Source: Chitinophagaceae bacterium UBA1930
GTDB taxonomy: Bacteria > Bacteroidota > Bacteroidia > Chitinophagales > Chitinophagaceae
Direction: 5' to 3'
Assembly: GCA_002337145.1 (NCBI GenBank)
Contig: DDFK01000002.1
Coordinates: 496,001 to 560,000 of the forward strand
Length of the DNA: 64,000 nucleotides
The position numbers and the translations under genes were made by a program. This document shows, piece by piece, positions 1-9,400 of the stretch; the first letter of the stretch is position 1; each line of letters starts with the position of its first letter. The notes beneath the pieces are model-generated. The model was not told where the DNA came from. It searched no databases and worked only from the letters and a program-made list of their open reading frames with translations.

Positions 1-9
1 GGAGGTGGT

Positions 10-250
10 ATCTCTTTATGCTCTTTTTCTTTTTGGGTAAGTTTTTTTTCACTAAGAGTGGATAGGAGAAAAAGAGGGTAGGAGAAGCGTCTCTTTGTGC
101 TCTTTTTCTTTTTAGCTCTTATTGAGACTATTGCAGTAACTATATGTTGGCTCTATGTTTTTGCAAAGGATTTTTCATTAAGAGTGGATAAGAGAAAAAG
201 AGGATGAGGAGAAATACCTCTTTACACCCTTTCTCTCTTTTAACCTCTTA
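10..250. repeat. Palindromic intergenic repeat cluster, two full copies and one half copy
   Basis: Two similar imperfect palindromes lie at 53-121 and 179-250. Each opens with TAAGAGTGGATA followed by an A/G-rich arm (gagaaaaagag) and closes with the matching C/T-rich arm ending in CTCTTA, so each could fold into a hairpin of about 70 nt. The right half of a third copy is at 10-40, cut off by the window edge or degenerate. Copies are separated by unrelated sequence of about 57 nt. They lie just downstream of the minus-strand sirtuin gene, so a role in termination or mRNA stability is possible (inference). I cannot tell from this window whether copies occur elsewhere in the genome. Confidence 0.7.
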
Positions 251-256
251 GCAAAA

Positions 257-949
257 CTATTTTAACCTATTCAATAAATCTTTCAACTCCTTGATTCCTT
301 CACCGGCACTTTGTTCAATAGTGGTGAGGTTGCTTATTGATGATGTGTAAGGAATCTTTTTATCGACAATGAACTTGGGTATGGATGCGGGGGCATAGTT
401 GATTAGACCTGCTGCCGGATACACTTGCAGCGATGTACCGATTACCACAAAAATATCTGCTGAAGTTGCTACCTCAGCAGCAACTTCAATCATCGGTACA
501 GCTTCTTCAAACCAAACAATATGTGGGCGAAGCTGATGTCCATGTTCATCTGTATCGCCCACACGTATATCATCTTTTATTTCATAAATCTTGTTTTCAT
601 TGTGCACACTCCGCATCTGGAAAATCTGTCCATGCAAATGAATGATATTGGTACTGCCGCCACGTTCATGCAGATCATCAATGTTCTGTGTAATGATGGT
701 TACATCAAAATCCTTTTCCAGCTCGGCCAGCCCAATATGTGCAGCGTTCGGGTTGGCTGCAGCTACATTCTTTCTACGCATATTGTAAAAGTCGAGCACC
801 AATTGCGGATTGGCAGCAAAGCCACGGGGCGTGGCCACTTCATACACATTGTAACCTTCCCATAAACCATCGCTGTCGCGAAAGGTCCTTAACCCACTTT
901 CTGCACTGATGCCCGCACCTGTAAGTACAACGAGTTTCTTTTTTGCCAT
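257..949 (-). CDS. cobB: SIR2 family NAD-dependent protein deacylase (class III sirtuin)
   Basis: Removes acyl groups from lysines using NAD+, in the cytoplasm. The N-terminal Rossmann motif GAGISAESGL is at residues 11-20, TQNIDDLH at 87-94, the catalytic histidine in HLHG is H106, and GTSLQVYP is at 171-178. Residues Y55 and R58 (YNMR) match the Tyr-X-X-Arg signature that in SIRT5/CobB binds negatively charged acyl groups, so desuccinylase or demalonylase activity is plausible. The four zinc-binding cysteines usually found after HLHG are absent: the protein has no cysteine at all. The length (230 aa) is normal for bacterial forms. ATG start. The gene symbol is by family, not proven orthology. 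Confidence 0.9.
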   Translation of the reverse strand: MAKKKLVVLTGAGISAESGLRTFRDSDGLWEGYNVYEVATPRGFAANPQLVLDFYNMRRKNVAAANPNAAHIGLAELEKDFDVTIITQNIDDLHERGGSTNIIHLHGQIFQMRSVHNENKIYEIKDDIRVGDTDEHGHQLRPHIVWFEEAVPMIEVAAEVATSADIFVVIGTSLQVYPAAGLINYAPASIPKFIVDKKIPYTSSISNLTTIEQSAGEGIKELKDLLNRLK

Positions 950-961
950 GGCATAAAGATA

Positions 962-1870
962 TCACACAGCAGTATCTTCTTTTATCGGTATTCTGTTTTT
1001 ATTCCTTTTTTTCATAGCAATCCATGCTGCAACAACTACTAAAATAAAAGGCCAGATATTGGTTAGAAAAATAGCAAGACCTGCAATACCATTACCGCCT
1101 GATTTGAAAGCCTCTTTCAGTTTTGTAAGAAAGCTTGGTTGTTCATCTACGGGCTTTATACCATTGGTATATTGAAAGTACTTTAAATGAATAGTGCTAT
1201 AGGCTGCTTGATGGACAAGGTATTGAACCCTGCCTCCTGCAGCTTCAACTTCTTCTGTAATGCCATTGATTTCATTTTGCACTTCAAGTATATCTTTCAT
1301 GCTTTTTGCTTGTTTCAACAGTTCCATATACTGTTGCCTAACCTGCTTCTTCGTTTCAATTCTTCCTTTTGTATCAATTACTTCACCTGTGACATCCTCG
1401 GTAGTTATTTTCTTTTCCAGTACTTTGATGCCATCGCCAGAAAATGTGTTCATCAAATCCTCAAACCTGTCAACCGGTACTTTGATGGTGATGATGTTCT
1501 GTGTAGCATTGTCAATCTGCGTTTGTTCCTCTTGTGCAATATAGGCTCCATAAGCTTTCAGGCTTTGATGTACGCTATTGTTGTATCCATTGAAATCTTT
1601 CAGTTCGAGCGATACATTTGCGGTTTTGATTATTTTTTTGTCCCAATCCGGATTTGCCTTTGGTGTTGTACTGGATGGGGCTGTTGTTGTAGGTACTTGT
1701 TTTGCAACTGTATCGGTAGCATATTCGGTTTTTTGCCGTTCTTCTTTCCTGTAAACATTTTTTGAATCGCTTAATTGCACATCTGAAATTGTAACTGCTT
1801 TTTCTTTTTTTACATTATGGCATGCAATTGCTATCATAGCCATAAAAGCCATGCAGGTAATCTGTTTCAT
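962..1870 (-). CDS. DUF4349-type lipoprotein with C-terminal membrane helix
   Basis: Predicted envelope lipoprotein of about 302 aa. The chosen start gives a signal peptide ending in AIAC, a usable lipobox; an upstream in-frame start at 1924 would add 18 residues with no signal character. After a low-complexity Thr/Pro/Lys stretch comes the DUF4349 pattern: a KTANVSLELKDF beta region, a long charged helical or coiled-coil middle (GRIETKKQVRQQYMELLKQAKSMKDILEVQNEINGI), and a hydrophobic helix near the C-terminus followed by KKRNKNR. The family function is unknown. The gene is 19-bp from the sirtuin start region and is probably cotranscribed with neighbours on the same strand (inference). Confidence 0.8.
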   Translation of the reverse strand: MKQITCMAFMAMIAIACHNVKKEKAVTISDVQLSDSKNVYRKEERQKTEYATDTVAKQVPTTTAPSSTTPKANPDWDKKIIKTANVSLELKDFNGYNNSVHQSLKAYGAYIAQEEQTQIDNATQNIITIKVPVDRFEDLMNTFSGDGIKVLEKKITTEDVTGEVIDTKGRIETKKQVRQQYMELLKQAKSMKDILEVQNEINGITEEVEAAGGRVQYLVHQAAYSTIHLKYFQYTNGIKPVDEQPSFLTKLKEAFKSGGNGIAGLAIFLTNIWPFILVVVAAWIAMKKRNKNRIPIKEDTAV

Positions 1871-1942
1871 AAAAGTTGAGTTTAGAATAAGATGAAGAGG
1901 AGTAGGGATTCCATAAAGCAGCAATCGTTAGAGTGGTAATGA

Positions 1943-2365
1943 TTAGTTGACCTTTCTTAAATACAACTTGGTACTGTCTTTATCCATCAATGAAATGGTT
2001 GAATCGTTGACCTTTGAATAGGCCAATACTTGATTGATGGAGTCTTTGATAGTGAGTTCGTTTTTGGCAGCATTGAATTGGTAAGGAAGCTTTTCTGTTT
2101 CCTTATTGGTAAGGTGGAACAGGAGTGTGTCCTTCGCAAATTCATATTGCATTTTTACTGAATCTTTGGACTGTGATGCAAGCCAAATCAGCCCAACAAA
2201 ATTGAGTGCAGCTTTGCCCGTATCTTTCTTTGCATCGAATGAGTCGATTTGCCATTTTCCAATAAGTGGAGAGCTTGTGTTGTTGTTAGAACCGAACCAT
2301 TTGCAGGCAGCAAATGTGCTTAGGACTGTAGCAATGATGCATACAGCAAGGGTTTGCTTTTTCAT
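1943..2365 (-). CDS. Lipocalin-like small lipoprotein
   Basis: A 140-aa lipoprotein. The signal peptide ends in STFAAC, a good lipobox. The mature part begins with a LIGKWQIDSF motif, the typical first strand of the small lipocalin-like proteins common in Bacteroidota, followed by alternating beta strands with many Asp/Ser/Lys and a final ISLMDKDSTKLYLRKV strand. The ligand is unknown. It lies upstream of the DUF4349 lipoprotein on the same strand with a 72-bp gap, so the two may form a short envelope operon (inference). Confidence 0.7.
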   Translation of the reverse strand: MKKQTLAVCIIATVLSTFAACKWFGSNNNTSSPLIGKWQIDSFDAKKDTGKAALNFVGLIWLASQSKDSVKMQYEFAKDTLLFHLTNKETEKLPYQFNAAKNELTIKDSINQVLAYSKVNDSTISLMDKDSTKLYLRKVN

Positions 2366-2476
2366 GTTGCAGAGATTTAATTGTTAAGTAATTAAAATTT
2401 GCAGGCCTGCATGTATTGATACCTTGATGTGGCAAAAAGTAACCTTTGCTGTTTCGTTAATGATTATATAAAAGAA

Positions 2477-2502
2477 AAAAGCAACCTGTTCTGGTTGCTT
2501 TT
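2477..2502 (-). terminator. Rho-independent terminator after the EVE-domain gene
   Basis: A perfect 10-bp stem, AAAAGCAACC at 2477-2486 and GGTTGCTTTT at 2493-2502, with a 6-nt loop. It has A tracts on one side and T tracts on the other, so it can work in both directions. It lies 19 nt after the stop codon of the minus-strand EVE-domain gene. Confidence 0.75.
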
Positions 2503-2520
2503 ATAATAATTGGTGGTTGG

Positions 2521-2931
2521 TTATTTGGTTCCGCTTAGCTCCATGATAATCTTCCATTCATCTTCTTTCACTGTTCCTACAGATAATCTGCCAAGCCTTA
2601 CTAGGTCCATGTTTGCCAACCGTGGGTCGGCTTTTATCTGCACAAGCGATACAGGTGTCTTCAATTTTTTATAAGGCTTAAAGTCAACGGCACTCCATGC
2701 TTCATCTTCTGTTGTAGGATCTTGGTATGCTTCCTTTACAACTTTTGCAATGCCCACTATTTCCATGCCCTCATTGCTATGGTACCAGAATGCAAGGTCG
2801 CCTTTTTTCATTGCACGCAGGTTATTGCGGGCAGCATAATTGCGTACACCATCCCAAAAAGTTTGGCCATCTTTTTCAAACTGCTCCCAACTGTATTTGA
2901 ATGGTTCGGATTTGATGAGGAAATAATTCAT
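2521..2931 (-). CDS. EVE domain-containing protein
   Basis: A 136-aa protein that is almost entirely one EVE (formerly DUF55) domain, a PUA-like fold known to bind modified bases in RNA or DNA in other members. Visible features are the opening NYFLIKSEPFKYSWEQF, TFWDGVRNYAARNNLRAMKKGDLAFWYHS (the usual WDGVRNYQARN core), and the final GRLSVGTVKEDEWKIIM. The start is the ATG at 2931, because the family begins MNYFLIKSEP; the 25 in-frame codons upstream show no conserved character and would run into the neighbouring gene. The physiological target is unknown. Confidence 0.9.
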   Translation of the reverse strand: MNYFLIKSEPFKYSWEQFEKDGQTFWDGVRNYAARNNLRAMKKGDLAFWYHSNEGMEIVGIAKVVKEAYQDPTTEDEAWSAVDFKPYKKLKTPVSLVQIKADPRLANMDLVRLGRLSVGTVKEDEWKIIMELSGTK

Positions 2932-2977
2932 AACAATGAATGGTTTGAAGTAAGGATTTAATAGGATGCTTCTTGTT

Positions 2978-3697
2978 TTACCAGCCGCTTGCAAGCACTT
3001 CTGCAATATGCACCACTTTCAGGTCTTTGTGTTGATGCTTGATGCAGCCATCAATATGCATCAGGCAACTCATGTCGGTGCTGATTAGGTATTCTGCATT
3101 GGTTGCAGTTGCGTTGGTTATTTTTTGGTCGGCCATGGCAATGCTGATGGGTTCAAACTTTACTGCAAAGGTTCCACCAAAACCACAACAGGTTTCCACA
3201 TCGTTCATCTCAACAAGCTCCAGGCCCTTTACTTTGCTTAGCAGCTGACGGGGCTCTTTTTTTATATGGCATTCACGCAGGCCGGCACAACTATCGTGAT
3301 AGGTTGCCTTGCCTTCAAAGGTTGCCCCAATATCATCTATGTTCATGACCTTGATGAGAAACTCACTGAACTCAAAAGTCCTGTCGCTTAGGCTCTTTAC
3401 ATCGTTGTGTACCGATGAGTTGTCAAACAGTTTGTTGTAGTAGTTCCTTACAAAACCAACACAACTGGCACTGGGTGCAACAACATAGTCTGCCCCGTCA
3501 AAATCGGTCAGGAATTTCTTGCATACATCTTTTGCCTCTCCCCAAAAGCCGGCATTAAAGGCTGGTTGACCGCAACAGGTCTGGTTGGCATTGTAGCGTA
3601 CCGTGCAGCCAACTTTCTCCAGCACTTTTACCATGTTGAAGGCAACATTGGGATAGAGCTGGTCCACAAAACAAGGTATAAAAATCTGTACGTTCAT
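2978..3697 (-). CDS. lutA: (Fe-S)-binding protein, LutA/YkgE family
   Basis: A 239-aa protein with two cysteine-rich CCG repeats, as in the LutA subunit of the LutABC L-lactate oxidation complex and in heterodisulfide reductase/GlpC-type proteins. The N-terminal half has IPCFVDQLYP and QTCCGQPAFNAG. The C-terminal half has YHDSCAGLRE and ETCCGFGGTF. The length is normal for LutA. No LutB (ferredoxin plus LutA-like) or LutC gene is next to it, so it is an orphan here and its partner is not visible. The symbol reflects family resemblance only. Confidence 0.85.
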   Translation of the reverse strand: MNVQIFIPCFVDQLYPNVAFNMVKVLEKVGCTVRYNANQTCCGQPAFNAGFWGEAKDVCKKFLTDFDGADYVVAPSASCVGFVRNYYNKLFDNSSVHNDVKSLSDRTFEFSEFLIKVMNIDDIGATFEGKATYHDSCAGLRECHIKKEPRQLLSKVKGLELVEMNDVETCCGFGGTFAVKFEPISIAMADQKITNATATNAEYLISTDMSCLMHIDGCIKHQHKDLKVVHIAEVLASGW

Positions 3698-3717
3698 ACA
3701 CTAATCTTGAAAATAGT

Positions 3718-4200
3718 TTAGCCGTTCAATTGCTTGTTCAGTTCAATCATTTTAATGGCAGTAATGGCAGCTTCTTCGCCTTTGTGGCCATGCTTGCCGC
3801 CTATGCGTTCAATGGCCTGTTGTTGATTGTTTACGGTAAGCACACCAAATATAACAGGCACATCCAGCATCAGGTTCAATTGCAGCACGCCATCCGTAAC
3901 AAGCTTGCATACATAGTCAAAATGCGGCGTGTCGCCCTGTATAACCGTGCCCAATGTAATATAGGCATCGGGCACCTGTTTGTTGTAGGCATAGTGCTGC
4001 TTTACGGCAAACGGTATTTCAACTGCACCAGGAACAGTGATTGTCTTGCTTTTTATACCTGCCTGTTTGAACACTTTTTTTACGCCTGCTTCCAGTTTGT
4101 TTACGATGGTTGCATTCCATTCTGTCTTCACAATAACTACAAAGGCATCCTTTATGTTGGGGATGCCTTTGTGTAAGGTTGTATTTCCTTTTGTAGCCAT
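3718..4200 (-). CDS. ribH: 6,7-dimethyl-8-ribityllumazine synthase
   Basis: Condenses 5-amino-6-ribitylaminouracil with 3,4-dihydroxy-2-butanone 4-phosphate, the penultimate step of riboflavin synthesis. Motifs seen are VKTEWN near the N-terminus, PGAVEIPFAVKQ (substrate pocket), LGTVIQGDTPHFDYVC with the catalytic-region histidine, and the C-terminal NQQQAIERIGGKHGHKGEEAAITAIKM. The length of 160 aa is typical. The ATG start is only 1 bp from the stop of the TPR gene upstream, so the two are almost certainly cotranscribed. No other rib genes are in the window. Confidence 0.95.
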   Translation of the reverse strand: MATKGNTTLHKGIPNIKDAFVVIVKTEWNATIVNKLEAGVKKVFKQAGIKSKTITVPGAVEIPFAVKQHYAYNKQVPDAYITLGTVIQGDTPHFDYVCKLVTDGVLQLNLMLDVPVIFGVLTVNNQQQAIERIGGKHGHKGEEAAITAIKMIELNKQLNG

Positions 4201-4201
4201 A

Positions 4202-4882
4202 TTAATTTACGCTAAAGTCATTTTTTTCTACACTCAGGTGATAGATGTTTTTATCAACTTGGTAACCCTTGTCTGTGTTAGGGTATTTTGCTTTTATCTC
4301 TTTGTAGATTTCCAAAGCTTCTTTGTTCTTGCTCATTGTTTCCAACAATGAAGCAGCAAGGAATAGGTTTTCAGCAGAGTTGAATTCATCTTTAGGAAAA
4401 ATGCTGCCTGCTTTTTTGTAGTAGTCAACTGCTTCCTCTTTTTTGCCAGACTCTGCATAGGCATGTCCCAAAGCAGTGTAGGCAACCATCTGAACCTGTT
4501 TTGCATCGGTTGAAAAATCTTTCAAATGCTTGATGGCTTCCGGAAAATTCTTCAATTTCAAATAGCTGATACCGGCATAAAAATGGGCGAGGTTGGCAGC
4601 CTTTGTTCCATCATAGGTTTTAATGATGTACAAGGCACCTTTTGACAAACCATCGCCATTGATAACGATGTTTGAAGAATCCTTACCAAATGCTTCCTGC
4701 ACTTTTGCCAACGCATCTGCAGCTTTTTCTTCTTTTGGTTTCTTTATAAACTCATTGTAGGCATACAAACCACCAAATACAACAACAGCAGCAATTACAG
4801 CTATTAAAACAGGGCGTTGAATTTTTTTCCAAATGCTTTGGGCCTGTAGCATCACATCTTTTTCTACTACTTGTTCACTCAT
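4202..4882 (-). CDS. Membrane-anchored tetratricopeptide-repeat protein
   Basis: A 226-aa protein. A basic N-terminal cytoplasmic segment is followed by one hydrophobic helix (about residues 27-46, LIAVIAAVVVFGGLYAYNEF) and then helical TPR units, for example LAHFYAGISYLKLKNFPEAIKHLKDF, AYTALGHAYAESGKKEEAVDYYKKAGSIFP and ASLLETMSKNKEALEIYKEIKAKYPNT. The layout resembles YfgM-type ancillary proteins. It is immediately followed by ribH with a 1-bp gap. The function is not known; a role in protein-complex assembly at the inner membrane is an inference from the fold. Confidence 0.85.
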   Translation of the reverse strand: MSEQVVEKDVMLQAQSIWKKIQRPVLIAVIAAVVVFGGLYAYNEFIKKPKEEKAADALAKVQEAFGKDSSNIVINGDGLSKGALYIIKTYDGTKAANLAHFYAGISYLKLKNFPEAIKHLKDFSTDAKQVQMVAYTALGHAYAESGKKEEAVDYYKKAGSIFPKDEFNSAENLFLAASLLETMSKNKEALEIYKEIKAKYPNTDKGYQVDKNIYHLSVEKNDFSVN

Positions 4883-4970
4883 TATTATTTGTTTAAAATT
4901 TTAGGGTCAAATTTTTAAAGTAACCATTGTTTGAAAACTTTAAAAAACCGGTTTTGGTTCAATGGTTTTA

Positions 4971-5966
4971 TTAGTCAACAATAAAAGGATATTTATCATC
5001 TATATAAACATCTTTCAAAACTTCGCTGTCATCTGGCCAAGGACTTTCTTCGGCAAATTTTACGCTTTCCTCTACGGCAACATTGATTTTTGCGTCAATG
5101 GCATCCAGATCGGCCTGCGTAGCAAATTCGTTTTCCAAAATAACTTTGGTCACTTTAACGATTGGGTCCTGGTCCTTGTATTCATCCACTTCATCCTTGC
5201 TACGGTATTTTTGAGGGTCACTGATTGAGTGGCCTTTGTAGCGGTAGGTTTTCATTTCCAATAAGGTTGGTCCGCCGCCTTCCCTTGCACGCTTTACCGC
5301 ACGGGCCACGCTTTCATGTACCGCTTCCGGGCTCATGCCATCCACCATGTCGGCAGGCATTTCGTAACCGTCAGCCAGTTTATAAATATCCACTACGTTG
5401 CTGGTACGCTCTACTGAGGTACCCATTGCATAGTTGTTGTTCTCGCAAATAAAAATTACTGGCAGCTTCCAAAGCATTGCCAGGTTGAATGATTCGTGCA
5501 ACATACCTTGCCTTGCAGCACCATCGCCAAAATAGCACAATACCACATTGTCTGTACCACGGTACTGCTCAGCAAAAGCCAGGCCCGTACCTGTACCAAT
5601 TTGTGCACCTACAATGCCATGACCACCAAAGAAGTGGTTCTTAACATCGAAGAAGTGCATGCTTCCGCCTTTTCCTTTTGCACAACCTGTTGCTTTGCCA
5701 TATAATTCGGCCATACAGGCATTTGGTGTGGTGCCTTTTGCAAGTGCCAAACCATGGTCGCGGTATGCTGTAATGAATGGGTCTTCATGTCTTGTGGCTG
5801 TCATGCAACCTGCTGCGATTGCTTCCTGACCAACATATGCGTGAAAAAAACCACGGATTTTGCCGGCCATTTTATACATTTCTTCGGCCTTAAGTTCAAA
5901 CTGACGTATGAGTTGCATCAACTCATACCAATAGAGGTAAGTTTCCTTGGAGAATTTGGTTGCCAC
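4971..5966 (-). CDS. pdhA: Pyruvate dehydrogenase (acetyl-transferring) E1 component subunit alpha
   Basis: The E1-alpha subunit decarboxylates pyruvate with thiamine diphosphate. The ThDP motif starts at GDGAARQG and ends with ENNNYAMGT about 30 residues later. Phosphorylation-loop-like SERTSNVVDIYKL and YRYKGHSISDPQKYR are also present. The chosen start is a GTG at 5966 giving MATKFSKETYLYW, the start seen in relatives. An in-frame TTG at 5990 would add 8 residues, but it sits inside a perfect -7 promoter box (5988-5995). No E1-beta or E2 gene is adjacent. Confidence 0.93.
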   Translation of the reverse strand: MATKFSKETYLYWYELMQLIRQFELKAEEMYKMAGKIRGFFHAYVGQEAIAAGCMTATRHEDPFITAYRDHGLALAKGTTPNACMAELYGKATGCAKGKGGSMHFFDVKNHFFGGHGIVGAQIGTGTGLAFAEQYRGTDNVVLCYFGDGAARQGMLHESFNLAMLWKLPVIFICENNNYAMGTSVERTSNVVDIYKLADGYEMPADMVDGMSPEAVHESVARAVKRAREGGGPTLLEMKTYRYKGHSISDPQKYRSKDEVDEYKDQDPIVKVTKVILENEFATQADLDAIDAKINVAVEESVKFAEESPWPDDSEVLKDVYIDDKYPFIVD

Positions 5967-5987
5967 TTGTTTCAAAATTTTGAGTGG

Positions 5988-5995
5988 CAAATATA
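5988..5995 (-). promoter_or_regulatory. Candidate Bacteroidota -7 promoter box for pdhA
   Basis: On the minus strand this reads TATATTTG, an exact match to the Bacteroidota -7 consensus TAnnTTTG. It lies 21 nt before the GTG start of pdhA and supports that start over the upstream TTG. A good -33 TTTG is not obvious at the ideal spacing. Confidence 0.5.
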
Positions 5996-6436
5996 GGGGT
6001 TAGCAGATTAAAATGGATAGCAACACCAATAAAGGTGAATAAACATTGCAATACAGGCTTTTCAGTAAAATTTTCCAGTAAAATTCCTGACGATTTTGAA
6101 GGTACACTTAAAGGTATGGCCGATTCTGATAAAAATATCGTCTATTTGTGGCGTATGTGGTTATAATAAAGTCTTAATTGCTTAAAAAGGATATTTGTCC
6201 GAATTGACCTAAATGTAGCTTTTGAGAATTGAATATTCCATTTTTTTTAACTATCCTTGCATATAAAACTCAATAAGATAGCGACTGGACAAGAAACAAA
6301 AAAGATGCGAAAGTGTAGTTAGGGCAACTATATTAGTAAAAAATAGTTTGACTATATTATTGGCTTTCAAACTTTTTTTAAGTTTTTGTCGTTTATTTTA
6401 ATGCTTTTCTAATTGTTAATATTATATACCATCCGT
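5996..6436. other. A/T-rich intergenic region between pdhA and the large T9SS gene
   Basis: A divergent intergenic region of about 440 bp with no convincing gene. It holds the pdhA promoter at its left end, and near the right end a direct repeat of ACTATATTA (about 6328 and 6351) and a small inverted repeat AAACTTtttttAAGTTT around 6368-6385. These may belong to the promoter of the large secreted protein, but no exact TAnnTTTG box was found on the plus strand. Confidence 0.5.
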
Positions 6437-9400
6437 ATGAACCTATTTACCTTGAGTGGGCGTATAAAGCAGGCAGTGTTATGTTCATTTTTATTAATGG
6501 CATCAGTTGTTGCTAAAGCCCAGTTTCCTGTTGCTTATTATGACTTTGAAGATAATGCAGCTAGGAATACTTTGTTGGAAACAGTAGCTGAGGCTGTTGC
6601 AAGTGGTGTAGGTTCGCCCTCCCTATCTGTTACAGGTGGGTTAACACAAGTGCTTAATGCCAATTCCGGTAACGGAACCAATGCTATTTATGGTGGTGGT
6701 GCCAATGCGGGTTATGCCTTGGGTTATTTTGGATTCTCCACTGCCACTACTCCTGCCTCAACAGCAGCAAGTATCAATTTCGGTCCTTTTAATACTACAG
6801 GCCTTACGGTTCCAACTTTAACCTACGATGTAATGGGTATTGGTGCAAAAGCACCTCAAAATGCGAGGATATATTATAGTATCAATGGCGGAACAAGCTG
6901 GGCAAATGCCACCACCACAACTGGTGCGGCTATTGTTGTTTCTAATGCTTATACAACCAATACTGTTGTATTACCTGCTGCAGCAGGTAATGTATCTGCT
7001 CTTCTAATAAAGATAGTTGGCTATAATGCAGGAGCATCGCCAACTTCTACGGATGGGGTAATGATGGTAGATAATTTTACATTGAAAAGTGGTACAATCA
7101 CTGGCTCCACAACCTTGATCAGTGCTGCTGTACATGGTGCAGGGCTTTCTTCAGGTGGCAGCTTTGTTCCTGAATATGCAAGTCTTACCGTAAGCGGAAC
7201 CGGTATAACGGTTACTGCAGCGAGCAGCCTGTTGATCAATGGCAGGATCACTTTAACAAGCGGTGTTTTTGATATCGGCAACAATACACTCACCTTTCAG
7301 AACAGCACTTTAACGCCTTTGGCAAGAACAAGTGGTACATTGACTGTTGGTTCAGGTGCACAAATTGTGTTTGGCCCGGCAGCAATAGCAACGGCAACCA
7401 CGTTGCCCAATAATATGTTTACCAGTTCGCCTGCAACTTTTGCCGGCATGACCATTAATAGGGGAGCAGCTTATACAGTGAATTTGGGAAGCAACCCGGT
7501 AACCCTTTCGGGTAACTTGGATGTTACTTCGGGAACCTTTGTTGTAAACAGTGCTTCCGGTGCATTGGTTGTACAGGGTAATGCCAATGTAAATGCAGCT
7601 ACACTAAGTGTTTCGGCGGCTGCATCATCCATCACTGTACAAGGCGACCTGAACCTTACATCTGGAACGGTTTCAAACGGCAATGCAACGGCCGTAGTAA
7701 CTGTTCAGGGAAATATTACAGGAACAGGTACCCAAGTAGCAACAAGTACAGGCAGGATTGCTATGACCGGTTCGGGAAAAACACTTTCGTCCACGGTTGC
7801 TTACGATAATGTTGAAATCAACTCTTCTGGCGATATCAGCTTAACGGGATCGACTGCTTTTACAGGTATATTGACCCTTACTTCGGGCAATTTGCTTGTT
7901 GGTGCCTTTAACACGCTTACCCTCACTACAACTGCCACACAAATTGTAAAAACTTCCGGTTTCATTACAATGGACCCACTATCGGACCTGGTTTTTGGCG
8001 ACGGTACAGACAATACAAGCATTACATTACCTACCAATACTTTCACTGCACCAACCATTTTTTCGAACCTGACAGTAAACCGTGGAACCGGCACCATTAC
8101 TTGGGGCAATAACCCCGTAAATATTACGGGCAATGTGGACGCTTCTTCGCCATTTATAGTAAACAATGCTACAGGAACCATAGTTGTTGGCGGCGATGTT
8201 AGCGTAACTGCTACAACATTTACAGTTAGTGCAGCTTCGGCCATAGTTGCCATAGGCGGCAACTTGGATCTGTCAGCATCCAGTACACTTACAGTTAGTG
8301 CTGCTGCTTCGGTTTCGGTAACAGGCGATGTAGATGTGGATGCAAGTACAGTTAGTTTAACAGCAGCATCTGCTGCATTGAATATTGTAGGTAACCTGAA
8401 CATGACAACAGGCACCATCTCAACAACCAATGCTTCTGCCGCAGTAAGTGTGCAAGGCAATGTTACCGGTACAGGTCTGCAAACAGTTGCCAGTACAGGT
8501 AAGCTGGTAATGGTTGGCACGGGCACCACACTTTCTTCTGGTATTACTTACGACAACGTTGAAATCAATTCAGTTGGCAATGTAAGCCTTACAGGCTCTA
8601 CTACTTTTACTGGTGTTGTTACATTAACAACTGGTAACCTGGTGGTTGGTGCTTCCAATACCCTGACTTTTATAACATTGACAAATCCAGTTGTAAAAAC
8701 TGCTGGCTTTATAACAATGAACCCGACCTCGAACCTGGTTTTGGGCAATGGAACCGATAATACAAGTGTAACCTTACCTGCTGCAACATTTACATTACCT
8801 ACCACTTTTGCCAGTTTAACTGCCAATAGGGGCACTGGAACAGTTACCTGGGGCGATAACCCGGTAACCATAACTGGAAATGTGAATGCATCTTCTCCAC
8901 TTACCATCAATACCACAACTGGTACCCTGAGCGTAGGTGGAAATATGAATGTAACATCAACTACGCTTAGCCTTACTGCTGTATCTGCAAGTGTGTCCAT
9001 AACTGGTAACCTTAACTTGAGTGCCGGTATAATATCAACCACACAAGCCACTGCCATCATTACTGTACAAGGTAGTGTAACAGGTACCGGTTCACAGACT
9101 GTTGCCAGCACTGGTGAAATCATGATGACCGGTTCGGGAACAACACTTTCTTCTGGTGTAACTTATGACAATGTAGAAGTGAATTCTGCTGGTAATGTAA
9201 GCTTAACGGGTGCAACCACTTTTACGGGTGTTACTACCCTAACAGCGGGCAACTTGGTATTTGGTGCCAACACAGTTACCTATAATTCTGCCAGTGCACA
9301 AATTGTGAAGGCTGCAGGCTTCATAACATTGAATACAGGTACCAACCTGATATTTGGTTTGGGTACGGGTACTTTAACCGTTCCGGACAATATGTTCAAT

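Noticed and set aside
1187..1765. 192-aa plus-strand ORF with many hydrophobic and cysteine residues
   Set aside because: It lies wholly antisense to the DUF4349 lipoprotein gene, has no start context, and its hydrophobic character comes from the complement of Lys/Glu-rich coding sequence.
4944..4955. AAAACCGGTTTT as terminator of pdhA
   Set aside because: Only a 12-bp palindrome with a short GC core; too weak to support without 3'-end data.
7801..9123. Long minus-strand ORFs opposite the repetitive secreted protein
   Set aside because: They are shadows created by the biased Thr/Ser/Val codons of the repeat; the proteins are low-complexity Val/Pro repeats without domains.
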